DNA of 64,000 nt from Rhizobiaceae bacterium (lineage in GTDB: Bacteria; Pseudomonadota; Alphaproteobacteria; Rhizobiales; Rhizobiaceae): the NCBI GenBank assembly GCA_016742175.1, contig JACVCH010000007.1:161366-225365 (forward strand), read 5' to 3'. The notes below the pieces were generated by a model, which was given only the letters and a program-made list of their open reading frames with translations, had not been told where the DNA came from and searched no databases. This document shows positions 1 to 8,418 of this stretch, piece by piece. Within the stretch, counting starts at the first letter, position 1. Each line of letters starts with the position of its first letter. The translations under genes and the position numbers were made by a program.

Positions 1-217
1 TGACTGTCGAGAGCGTGGAAAGTTCGGGCTTGGATAGCGCCCAATCGGCGTTGGCGCAGGTCGGATCAGAACGACCATGATCCTCGCTCTCCGTCGTTTG
101 TCAATTTACGGAGGATGCCTCATCGCAGGATCGTAATCCCCTGCGCCGCTCACGCGGCCAGGGGTTCTCCATCACGCCCAGCTATGTCCGCTCCCGACGG
201 AGCCGTGGAGAATTACG

Positions 218-751
218 ATGACCAACCAGCCCTGCATCCTGACAACCAAGGACTTCACAATTGTCGAAGTCATGCGCGACCGTTGCCTTGACCGCAACAA
301 TCCGCTCGCCTCGATCCTGACCCGGAAGATCGCGTCAGCGATCGTCATGTTCCGTGATGACATCCCCGACGACGTCGCCACGATGAGCAGTCGCGTCACC
401 TTCAGCGTAGATGGACGCGATCCCGACACACGCATCATCTCACACGACCCCATGGCATCGACGACAGGCATGTTCCTGCCGGTGACGACCCTGCGCGGGC
501 TGGCTCTCCTCGGCCTCGCCGAGGGCGATGACTTCGTGTTCACCAACAGCGAAGGTGTCGCGGAGCGGGTGGTGCTCGAGAGGGTGCAGTACCAGCCAGA
601 GGCCGCAATACGCCACAAGGAGACGATGCAAACGCTCACCGGCGAACCCGCCTCCAAGCCTATGTTGAGACTAATTCACGGCGGAGGAGACGATCGACAG
701 CAGCCACCTACGCTCAACGGCGTAGATGACCCTGTTCCGCCGGCCGCCTAA
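218..751 (+). CDS. Rnk / GreA-GreB C-terminal-like regulator
   Basis: The 177-residue protein matches the Rnk (regulator of nucleoside diphosphate kinase) layout: a short N-terminal region starting ILTTKDFTIVE, followed by a GreA/GreB C-terminal-type domain (about residues 55-140) with the family signature SRVTFSVDG and the loop around STTGMFLPVTTLRGLALLGL. Rnk proteins bind RNA polymerase near the secondary channel; that role is inferred by family. A proline-rich tail of about 35 residues is not typical. GGAG lies just before the ATG. It is the first gene of the island side of the window, and the 217 bases before it carry no confident gene, only a possible 25-codon open tail ending in TGA at 78-80. 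Confidence 0.75.
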   Translation: MTNQPCILTTKDFTIVEVMRDRCLDRNNPLASILTRKIASAIVMFRDDIPDDVATMSSRVTFSVDGRDPDTRIISHDPMASTTGMFLPVTTLRGLALLGLAEGDDFVFTNSEGVAERVVLERVQYQPEAAIRHKETMQTLTGEPASKPMLRLIHGGGDDRQQPPTLNGVDDPVPPAA

Positions 752-1405
752 TGAAGCGGCCGAGAACGGTCGCTGGGCCACAAACTCGAGAAACTGTTGA
801 AGGCCATGGCGTTGCACAAGGTGCACCTCGAACTCGATTAAGTGTTTTCCTTCGCCAACCACCAACGGCCTAAAAGCGGCAACCACGCTGGCAAGGGCGT
901 GATCCACGTCGCCGTCGAATCGACCGCAGGCAACTACGGCGAGCGAGCCTATGCATTGTGAATGCGTGGGCTCGCTCAATCCGATCAAATGTCTGCCTTG
1001 CCCGACCAATACTCCGAAGCCGACAGTCCCCTTCCCACCCCGACTGAGACGTCGAGGCAAGGAGCGAGCGGAAATCGATTTCCGTCTCAAAAGGGGCCGT
1101 ATGCTGCCTGTCCGGTTCTGGTTGAAAAACTGAGATAGCCGACGTTCGGCCAACGACCCACCCCCGCCGTTGTGTTCTACTTTGCTGGAAGCTGTACCTG
1201 CCGCCGCTATCAAGATGACGCTTGAATCACAGTGTCCTTCTTGCCAGCGAACGATTGTCAAAGGCTCGAAACTACCTGGACGACCTCGCTGATAAGTGCG
1301 TCGTTGCCGTCACTGGAGCGGTCATGTACCTCGCGTTTAGGGGCGAATATCGTGCTATTGATGTAGCATCGTCCTGCCTGCGTTTTTATCAGCGGGCCAG
1401 TAGAA
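752..1405. other. Non-coding stretch with decayed frames and one palindrome
   Basis: No gene is supported in these 654 bases. Short open stretches (for example 797-841 and 844-960 on the plus strand, broken by TAA at 839-841) look like decayed coding DNA but show no recognisable family. The only structured element is the perfect palindrome at 1069-1084. An open frame at 1222-1434 has no family resemblance and no ribosome binding site. Confidence 0.5.
1069..1084. repeat. Dispersed palindrome CGGAAATCGATTTCCG, copy 1
   Basis: A perfect 16-base palindrome. The same 16 bases recur at 5759-5774, and a variant with two changes lies at 12878-12893. All three are in intergenic DNA of the accessory island, beside the NACHT-like gene (both sides) and beside the integrase gene. 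It may be a recombination or protein-binding site, or the remains of a small palindromic repeat element. Confidence 0.7.
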
Positions 1406-4400
1406 TTAAGCTCGTGATTTTAGTGAAAGGTTGAGCACGACCACATCGATCAGACCTCGGATGTCGGGAGGAAACTTTTGCTCCACCATATGCTTCAATT
1501 CAGCAGGCCTCTTCACCTCGTCCGTTTGACGGCCCGCCAGCAACTCTCCAGCTCCGAACCAGAGAATAAGGTAGATGCCTTGTTGTGCGGCATCGGGATG
1601 GCTGCTGTAGCGCTCGTGCAATTGCGCCGACGCAGCGGTGAAGAGTTCACGGTGCCATTGACCTTTGACCTCTATAACGAGCAAGTGGCGCGCTCCATCG
1701 ATCATCGCAGCCGCCGTAATGTCGCATCGGTTTGAATCTGCGAAATACTGCTCGATCACCACCGACAGATTCCGCGCGCGCATCTGGGCATTGAGGTGGT
1801 CTACGATACGATCACGGCAGCCGTTCTCATCAAGCCGCTTTCCCAGCGGATGAAATACGGAAAGCGGGTTTGTTTCGGCGTAACGAAGCCATGTCTCGTA
1901 ATCTGAAAAATCTTGTACGAGGACCGTCCTAAGGTCCTCGACGCTCGCGATCCGATTATGATTGAGCAACTCATTTACTGCGGCAGCCGAGGGCGGCTCG
2001 AATGCCTGAAGCGCTCTGTTGCGTAAAGCGGCAGCCTTGAGACTCTTCGCCTCGGCAAAAAAATCCCTGAATCTTTGATCAGCCAGAATTAGGTCGAGAG
2101 CGGCAATCGCGTTTTGCGGCTCGTCGCGGTTTATAGTGTAGATCACTTCCGTGAGAAAGCGGTACGCCGTTTCTCCGTCCGGCGAGTGAGAGCCCCAATT
2201 GTTGGGCAAGTACACTTTGGGCCAGGCATCGATAAAGATATCGAGGATGGAGAAAACCTTGTTCGCGGAAAGTGTCGGCCAGCCGCGATAGTCGTCCCGT
2301 GACGTTCGTCCGGCGAAGTGCTCGATGGACAGGAGGATGTTGGGGTCGCTCCTGATATATGCCCAGATTGGCTCGGGAGGGTCAGAGAGGAAGAAGAAGC
2401 CTCGAAGCAACCAGAATGCGCAGGGTCCGTGGCGGTCGCCGTTCTCATCGCGATGCTCTAACTGAACCTCTTCACATCGCGACAAAATAAGCGCGTTAAG
2501 AGCAGTCCGGTCGCCATGTTCGGCGGCAAGATTAAACAAAGTGTCGCGTGCGTGGTGTGGCATGGACGGAAACCGCGTCAGCCACTCGAGCGGCAAATGC
2601 GATTGGAGCGTTCGGAACGCTGTTTTGTAGTTCAGCCAGCCGGCATCCGTGACGAAATCCGGTGAATTTGATAGCTGGGGTTCGATAAAGGCGCGCGCAA
2701 ACGCTTCTACATCGCCATCGCCTGAAAATATCATGCGATCGATTTCAGCCTCGAACGCATCGCATTCGCCCTCGCGATAGCCCTGGTACCCACCCACATC
2801 AGTTTTGACTGCCCTAAGGACATCGAGATCGACGCGCTCCAAAGTTCGGTCTCTGCGGAAAGTCGCAAGGCACGCAGCATGAAGCACGCGTGTCACCTCC
2901 AGCCTGTCTGCATTGAGAGTCGCTAGGGGTGGCGTATGCGGAGCCAACAGGGGAAACGCGTTGCAAAGCGCAATATCCGCCGTTCTGGTATCATCAAGAA
3001 ACTCTGCCAGCTTGTCCGGTTCGAGCATGTAGTAATCGGCGATGTCACGGAGCGCCCCCCAATGCTGTCCGGCTTCGATGCGCGCTCTGTTTTCGCGGAA
3101 GAAGTTGGCCCTATTTTCTTTCGCGGCGCTTTCCCGAACTTGCCAGCGACGCTGCCGACGGGACCATCTATCTTGCTGCTCGGAACGATGCTTGCGCGAC
3201 CATTTCTCCAGGTCCGCCCAGATTCTTAAGAATCGCGGATCGCTGCGTGCGTGTTTGCGCAAATGAGCTCGAAGTGGATCGGGTCCCTTGTTTTCCGACC
3301 AGACATTGTGACTTGCGTAGAATCCCGCCCAGAGAGCCAGATTTCCTGTCGCAAATGCTTCCGACGTGATCGCGAATAGGTCTTCGGATTTCATCCGGAG
3401 TCCGGCGTGGCCATCGCTGCTCCAAAAGCGCGTGCGCGCTTCCCAAACCGCTTGCTTGTCGGGTAGTTCTGCCATCGCAGTAAGGTAGATGGTGCGTCGT
3501 AACCTGTCGTCCTTCTGAAGGCGCTTTATCGCAGTGCTATTCTCGGGCGACTGATGATTGGGGAAGATGAGGTGCTGGGTCCAACGCCAGACACGCTGCG
3601 GATCGTAGGGGCTATCAGTCAACTCGAAATATCGATCGAGCAGCGACCCGACGATCTTGCTCGGGCCAGGACGGCACTCACATTGGTAGGATCGCGGCTT
3701 GCCGCATGTGCATTGCAGATCGCTCGTCAGGTCATCGAGCAGCGCGATTGTTGTCGCCAGATCAAATCCGGCTATCATCTGCTTCGTCTGATAGCGAAGG
3801 TTGAACCGGGACTCGCTATCCTCGTACGCTCGCTTGGACGTCTTTTTGCCGACCCCTCTCAGAAGGGCTATAATCGTCGGCAGCTCAATCAACTTCCAGT
3901 GTATCTCCACGCTTTCAACAGCAATGCGCAGCGAGGCGGAATCACCTTTTTTCAATAGCGCGTCGGTCAGCGAAGTGTGGTTATAGGATTCAAAACCAGC
4001 CAGAATGCGCTGCGCCCTGATGCGGGCGTATACGTCCATGCTTACATTTAGAACGATATCGCGAAGGGTATCGGTTAATTGCGATGCAATCGGTGATCCG
4101 TCCAGCAATTCGAGAAGGAGGTTGCGAAGATCCGATGAAGTGCCGCTGCCCGACAGCGCCGTCCGAACATCATGCGCGATTTCTGGGGTAAACATTCCGG
4201 CCGCGCTGAAACGACGCCACGCGTCACTTCGTCGAAAATACGGGTCGACTTCGGACAGCTCCTGAAGCGCATTCAGCAAGAAGCGTTTGGAGGAGGAAGA
4301 AAGCTGCGATGGGTCCCCGTTGGCCACCACCGCATAGGGGTCGATCCGTATGCAGGCTTCCTGTGTCTGGGGGTTGCCTAGCGACGCCATCCAACCAAGC

Positions 4401-5461
4401 AGTCCGCGAAGTTCGTCACGGACGACATTGTTGGGAGCAACGACCGACAAGACGCGGCTGAGCATGAGATTGTCGGCGTTATCCTGTACGCGGCGGACCA
4501 GATATCTGGCGGCGCAGTACTCGGCGACGATCCGGTGCACCGGCTCGTGGTTGCTCAATTCGTTTGTGGGTTTAAAGAGGCGTGTATTGAGCGCGAGACT
4601 TATCGTGCCTGTATCTGCCGCGCTGAGCGAAAACAGGTAGGGAAAGTCCCGATCGCCGCTGTCGGCGACGGAGAGTCCGCTGGCTCCAGCCAGTATCGTC
4701 TTCGCAAAGAGTTCCTCGGCGATGGCGACGATGCTTTCGATGGGTGGGCGGCTTCTTTGCCATTCCGACGAGCTGGATTCGGATGCGAGCTTCTCGATGG
4801 CGTCCACAAATATTTGCCGTTTCGAGACGAGCTGTCGTCCGCGCCTGACATAGGCATCCGCTAACAGCTTCAGGAACTGTGGGTTGCCCAAGAGCGGCGA
4901 CAACTCGAACCGCTCGACTTCCTCACTAAAACGGGCAAAGTTCTCTCCTGGAACGTGCTGCTCGAAAAGTGCTCTTTGCTCTTCTCGTGTGAATGACTGT
5001 AGCCGGACGATGGCAGGTTCTATCCCGAAGGCTTCCTTGAGAAGGTGCGTTCGCTGCGTGTCCCATTCGCTCGACCGTGAGGCCATGACAACGCGGCTGG
5101 CACCTGTCGCCCGGGCTTTCTCAATTACCTGATCGATGGCGGATTGATCGATCTTTGCGAGTTCGTCGAGAGCATCGATCACGAGTGCATGGCTGCCTGC
5201 CGGAGTTTCGCGGTGCCGAAACAAACTCGCCCGGATTGGCGCGGTGCCCCTTCGGGCTGCGAGGCTGCGGAGAAGCTCGGACTTCCCGGCGCCGGGCTCG
5301 GCCAAGACAAGGACGATTTCGTATTTCGACAGCAAATCTTCCTCGGAGATGATCGTGTCGCCGAGTTGTAGACTGCGTTCTATGTAGCCTTGCTCCATGG
5401 CGGAAATCTTAAATGCTGCAACGGGGCGCCTCCACAGGTAACGGAAGCTTTCCCCGACCAT
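1406..5461 (-). CDS. NACHT-like STAND ATPase with C-terminal PD-(D/E)XK nuclease domain
   Basis: A 1,351-residue protein of unknown exact family. It has a P-loop (AEPGAGKS, residues 54-61), a Walker B strand ALVIDALDEL (92-101) of NACHT/STAND type, and a sensor-like VVMASRSSEWDT near 124. After the ATPase come about 900 residues that look like helical, HEAT-like repeats, with a Cys cluster near 580-592 (CTCGK...CEC) that could hold zinc. The last 120 residues carry a restriction-nuclease-like core: D1247 in NRCDITAAAM, then E1264-V-K1266 in LLVIEVKGQW. The layout suggests a single-gene antiviral switch in which the ATPase-repeat part senses a trigger and the nuclease acts; that role is inference. 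It stands alone, with long gene-free flanks and palindromes on both sides. M22 (5398) is an alternative start; neither start has a clear ribosome site. Confidence 0.8.
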   Translation of the reverse strand: MVGESFRYLWRRPVAAFKISAMEQGYIERSLQLGDTIISEEDLLSKYEIVLVLAEPGAGKSELLRSLAARRGTAPIRASLFRHRETPAGSHALVIDALDELAKIDQSAIDQVIEKARATGASRVVMASRSSEWDTQRTHLLKEAFGIEPAIVRLQSFTREEQRALFEQHVPGENFARFSEEVERFELSPLLGNPQFLKLLADAYVRRGRQLVSKRQIFVDAIEKLASESSSSEWQRSRPPIESIVAIAEELFAKTILAGASGLSVADSGDRDFPYLFSLSAADTGTISLALNTRLFKPTNELSNHEPVHRIVAEYCAARYLVRRVQDNADNLMLSRVLSVVAPNNVVRDELRGLLGWMASLGNPQTQEACIRIDPYAVVANGDPSQLSSSSKRFLLNALQELSEVDPYFRRSDAWRRFSAAGMFTPEIAHDVRTALSGSGTSSDLRNLLLELLDGSPIASQLTDTLRDIVLNVSMDVYARIRAQRILAGFESYNHTSLTDALLKKGDSASLRIAVESVEIHWKLIELPTIIALLRGVGKKTSKRAYEDSESRFNLRYQTKQMIAGFDLATTIALLDDLTSDLQCTCGKPRSYQCECRPGPSKIVGSLLDRYFELTDSPYDPQRVWRWTQHLIFPNHQSPENSTAIKRLQKDDRLRRTIYLTAMAELPDKQAVWEARTRFWSSDGHAGLRMKSEDLFAITSEAFATGNLALWAGFYASHNVWSENKGPDPLRAHLRKHARSDPRFLRIWADLEKWSRKHRSEQQDRWSRRQRRWQVRESAAKENRANFFRENRARIEAGQHWGALRDIADYYMLEPDKLAEFLDDTRTADIALCNAFPLLAPHTPPLATLNADRLEVTRVLHAACLATFRRDRTLERVDLDVLRAVKTDVGGYQGYREGECDAFEAEIDRMIFSGDGDVEAFARAFIEPQLSNSPDFVTDAGWLNYKTAFRTLQSHLPLEWLTRFPSMPHHARDTLFNLAAEHGDRTALNALILSRCEEVQLEHRDENGDRHGPCAFWLLRGFFFLSDPPEPIWAYIRSDPNILLSIEHFAGRTSRDDYRGWPTLSANKVFSILDIFIDAWPKVYLPNNWGSHSPDGETAYRFLTEVIYTINRDEPQNAIAALDLILADQRFRDFFAEAKSLKAAALRNRALQAFEPPSAAAVNELLNHNRIASVEDLRTVLVQDFSDYETWLRYAETNPLSVFHPLGKRLDENGCRDRIVDHLNAQMRARNLSVVIEQYFADSNRCDITAAAMIDGARHLLVIEVKGQWHRELFTAASAQLHERYSSHPDAAQQGIYLILWFGAGELLAGRQTDEVKRPAELKHMVEQKFPPDIRGLIDVVVLNLSLKSRA

Positions 5462-5939
5462 TTTCCGATGAAATCGGCATCACGCACCATTGCGTGCAAT
5501 GGCCCCAAGCGGCCTCTTAGTTTCCCATCTGGGCACTCAAGTCATTTAACGCCGGTGTCGAAATGGTCTCAAACGGGCTATGTTTTACGACCGGAAGAGT
5601 TCATCGGGCAGGTATGAACGGCAGGTTTCGAGAGTGACCAGTCTGCCTAGGAACGGCCGAAATGGGAACGCACTGCTGCCGTTCCTGGAGACGAGCGCGA
5701 ACGTCAGCTTGTGGGATCCGACAAGTTCGCGCGAGTGTCTGAGTAGGAGGGCGCATAGCGGAAATCGATTTCCGCTTGATGCAGGTTTGAGTCGCGGCTT
5801 TTAATTTCGCCGCTTCAGTTTGCGGGTGCTGAGCAACGTCTGTCGACTTGACCCTCTAGATATCAAAGCCGCGTCGCCTCTGTTTGCCGCTCACAACACA
5901 GCCACCAGCTTCCCCTGGCAACGATCGCTTGCCCTGAAC
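5462..5939. other. Gene-free stretch upstream of the NACHT-like gene
   Basis: These 478 bases contain no credible gene on either strand. They should hold the promoter of the leftward NACHT-like gene; an imperfect dyad CCGAT-GA-AATCGG lies at about 5465-5477, just before its start. Copy 2 of the island palindrome is at 5758-5775. Homology to the broken MscS gene begins at about 5940. Confidence 0.5.
5758..5775. repeat. Dispersed palindrome GCGGAAATCGATTTCCGC, copy 2
   Basis: A perfect 18-base palindrome whose inner 16 bases equal those at 1069-1084. The two copies lie about 4.7 kb apart and bracket the NACHT-like gene with its flanks. The bases to either side of the palindrome do not match between the copies beyond an AGGAG tract, so this is not a long direct repeat. 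Confidence 0.7.
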
Positions 5940-6369
5940 GTCGCCCGGTTCGTGTCGGTGATCACCCGTGACGGGAAAGAGTATCTGATCCCGAACGAGG
6001 ACCTGATTACCCAGCAGGTCATCAACTGGTCGTTCTCTAGCGAGTATGTCCGCATCGATGTCGATTTTGGCGTCTCCTACGATAGCGACCCGCATGAGGT
6101 GTCGAAGCTGGCCAATCGATGCCGCCAAAACGATCGAACGGGTCAGCAACTTCAAGGAGCCCGTTTGTTGGCTGACAGCCTTCGTTGCGTCATCGCTCGA
6201 CTTTCGTTTGCGTTTCTGGATATCTGACCCTCGGCTGGGCCTGACGAACGTGCGCGGCGAAGTACTCATGGCGCTGTGGGATGCCTTCAAGGCGGCAGGC
6301 GTCGACATGCCTTTCCCGCATCGCGAGATCATCATGCGAACGCCGGTTCGCGTCGAGAGCCAAGATTGA
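5940..6369 (+). pseudogene. Truncated and frameshifted MscS-type mechanosensitive channel
   Basis: The translation shows the C-terminal cytoplasmic part of a small-conductance mechanosensitive channel: [23 protein letters not shown] and [20 protein letters not shown] in one frame, then [10 protein letters not shown] and the tail ending in HREIIMRTPVRVESQD in the next frame. The switch fits one extra A at 6114-6115 (GCCAATCGAT against the expected GCCATCGAT). The transmembrane and pore part is missing upstream; before 5940 there is no channel homology. So both a 5' deletion and a frameshift separate this from a working gene. It is island debris beside the NACHT-like gene and points to gene loss at this spot. 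Confidence 0.85.
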
Positions 6370-6397
6370 GCGCGCCCAAATCCGCCGAGGGTAGATG

Positions 6398-7909
6398 CTA
6401 TTGCTGCTCTTGGCTTGGCTGACCGTCCTCAACACCCACGGCAGGGGCGATGTCGGTTTGAGATGGCTCGGCAGTCTGTGAGGGTTCGGCAGCGGCAGGT
6501 TGCGTGCTTGGCGAAACCTGCTCTGTTGCCGAACCGCTTGCAGCGGCGTCGATCCGATCAGTTGGCACTGGTTCGTCTGTCACCGCACCGTCAGCGGACG
6601 CAACCCGCCATACCGTGTTGCCCGCATCGTCAGCGATCAGCAGCGCTCCAGTGCCGTCGATTGCCAGTCCGACCGGACGACCTCGCGCCTGCTCCCCATC
6701 GAGGAAACCAGTCACGACATCTTGCGGCGCTCCCGTAGGGCGACCGTTCTCGAACGGCACATAGATGACCTTATAGCCGTTGAACGTCGAGCGGTTCCAA
6801 CTGCCTCTGTTGCCGACGAACGCCCCGTTTCGATACGCCTCCGGCATCGCGCTGTCGTTGGTGAAGGCAAGCCCAAGCGCCGCAACGTGGCTGGTCAACG
6901 CGTAATCCGGCGAGATCGCTTGCTCGACGAGGTCAGGACGCGCAGGAGCGACACGTTCATCGACATTCTGGCCGTAATAGCTCCAGGGCCAACCGTAGAA
7001 TCCGTTCTCCTGAACCGAGGTCATGTAATCCGGAACGAGATTTGGGCCGAGCTCGTCTCGCTCGTTCACGACGGTCCAGAGTTCACCAGTCTCTGGGTGA
7101 ATGTTGAGCCCGTTGGGATTGCGCAAGCCGGAAGCGTAGACGCGCGCCGCGCCGGTCAGCCGATCGACCTGCCAGATCGCCGCGCGGCCCTTCTCGGCCT
7201 CGAACCCGCGCTCGCCGGCATTCGAGTTTGAGCCGACGGAGGCATAGAGAAATCTGCCGTCGGGGCTGAGGGCCAAATCCTTCGTCCAATGGTGATTGAT
7301 CGGCCCGCCCGGAAGCGCCGTCAAAACCGTGGGTTCCGCGTCGATGTGTGCCTGGCCAAGCTCATAGGGATAGGCGAGGATCGCATCTGCCGCCGCGACA
7401 TAGAGCGTGTCGTCATACCAGGCTACGCCGAATGGCGATGTCAGCCCGGTCAGAAGATCGCTGCGCTCATCGACCGTGCCGTCGCGATTTGTGTCCCGCA
7501 GCAAGGTGATCAGGTTCGTCTCCGCGCCTCCACCGCCTCCGCCCGAGGCCATCGACATGATCCAGCCGCGGATGACGTCTTTCGGGCGATTCAACGGCTT
7601 GCCGGGCGGAGCTTTCGACTGGACGACAAGCACGTCACCGTTCGGGAGACCGTGAACGGTGCGCGGGTTCGCCAAATCCGTCGCATAGGCCGAAACGACG
7701 AGCCCGTCGGGCACGGTAGGCGTCTCGCCGTTTTCCCAACCAATTACCTCAGCCACTTTCAAGTCGGGCAGCAGACCGGTGGATGGCTCGGGTAGCACAG
7801 GGTCGGGGCCATATTGCTGCGACACGTCGAAGCCATCATCGCTGCACGCGGCAAGGGAGACGCTGCCCACGACCAAAACCGCAGCGCTCCATACGGGAAG
7901 CTTAGACAT
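6398..7909 (-). CDS. PQQ-type sugar (sorbosone/glucose) dehydrogenase family lipoprotein
   Basis: From ATG 7909 (GGAGG 7 bases upstream) the product is 503 residues. It opens with a lipoprotein signal, MSKLPVWSAAVLVVGS then LAAC, so it is probably anchored in the periplasm-facing membrane. The body is a six-bladed propeller of the glucose/sorbosone dehydrogenase family: GLPNGDVLVVQ, GLTSPFGVAWYDDTLYVAA, SPDGRFLYASVGSN, SGLRNPNGLNIHPETGELWTVVNERDELG, and a final GRPVGLAIDGTGALLIADD blade. A Gly-rich stretch near residue 120 and a Ser/Pro/Gln-rich tail of about 55 residues are variable. Substrate and cofactor use are inferred by family. The start overlaps the end of the DUF2231 gene by 8 bases, so the two are one operon. 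Confidence 0.88.
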   Translation of the reverse strand: MSKLPVWSAAVLVVGSVSLAACSDDGFDVSQQYGPDPVLPEPSTGLLPDLKVAEVIGWENGETPTVPDGLVVSAYATDLANPRTVHGLPNGDVLVVQSKAPPGKPLNRPKDVIRGWIMSMASGGGGGGAETNLITLLRDTNRDGTVDERSDLLTGLTSPFGVAWYDDTLYVAAADAILAYPYELGQAHIDAEPTVLTALPGGPINHHWTKDLALSPDGRFLYASVGSNSNAGERGFEAEKGRAAIWQVDRLTGAARVYASGLRNPNGLNIHPETGELWTVVNERDELGPNLVPDYMTSVQENGFYGWPWSYYGQNVDERVAPARPDLVEQAISPDYALTSHVAALGLAFTNDSAMPEAYRNGAFVGNRGSWNRSTFNGYKVIYVPFENGRPTGAPQDVVTGFLDGEQARGRPVGLAIDGTGALLIADDAGNTVWRVASADGAVTDEPVPTDRIDAAASGSATEQVSPSTQPAAAEPSQTAEPSQTDIAPAVGVEDGQPSQEQQ

Positions 7910-8321
7910 GGCGAACCTCCGTGCGCGCGAGCCAGCCGGTAACAATCATCGCGACGACCGTGAGAGCTGAAACCAGAATTCCATATGGGACCACTGCCGT
8001 GATGCCATCGGCGGTGTGAATGAAGCTGTTCAGGGTTGCTAGCAGCAGCACGACGACGCCTGCGCCCACTGCAATCCATGATGGTCGAACTTTTCGGACG
8101 ATCAGGTCGATCAATCGTCCAACCGCGGCGATGATTCCGAAAACGATGCCTGCAAACAGCAGCCACTCGGAGAAATGCAGCCAAAGAAGATTGAGGGTCT
8201 GCCAGTATGCAAGGTCGGTGATCACCGTCAGCGTGAAGCATGCGATGGGAAATGCGATCAGCGCAGCGTGAAGGAAGTAGGCGGCTATAGGTTCATCAGT
8301 TCGGTCTGAAACATAGGTCAT
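7902..8321 (-). CDS. DUF2231 membrane protein
   Basis: A 139-residue membrane protein starting MTYVSDRTDEPIAAYFLHAALIAFPIACF. Four hydrophobic segments are visible (about residues 18-38, 48-68, 80-98 and 108-130). The paired helices and the H-x-x-L-I-x-F-P motif fit the DUF2231 family, often found next to PQQ-dependent sugar dehydrogenases or heme proteins, where it may serve as a redox or anchoring partner. The longer upstream open frame is rejected because its first 83 residues have no membrane or family character. It overlaps the dehydrogenase start by 8 bases and is probably translationally coupled to it. Confidence 0.8.
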   Translation of the reverse strand: MTYVSDRTDEPIAAYFLHAALIAFPIACFTLTVITDLAYWQTLNLLWLHFSEWLLFAGIVFGIIAAVGRLIDLIVRKVRPSWIAVGAGVVVLLLATLNSFIHTADGITAVVPYGILVSALTVVAMIVTGWLARTEVRHV

Positions 8322-8418
8322 CGGCAGCTTCCCCACATTGGTCGTCGAGCGGAATACGACTGCGGATGGCTTTTTGTTCCACCACGCCGAAGCCCAAACA
8401 TGGAATGCGTTTCGTCCG

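Noticed and set aside
1222..1434. 70-codon plus-strand frame
   Set aside because: No ribosome site, no family resemblance, overlaps the end of the NACHT-like gene.
5580..5804. 74-codon frame in the gap before the MscS remnant
   Set aside because: No family match and it runs through the island palindrome; judged non-coding.
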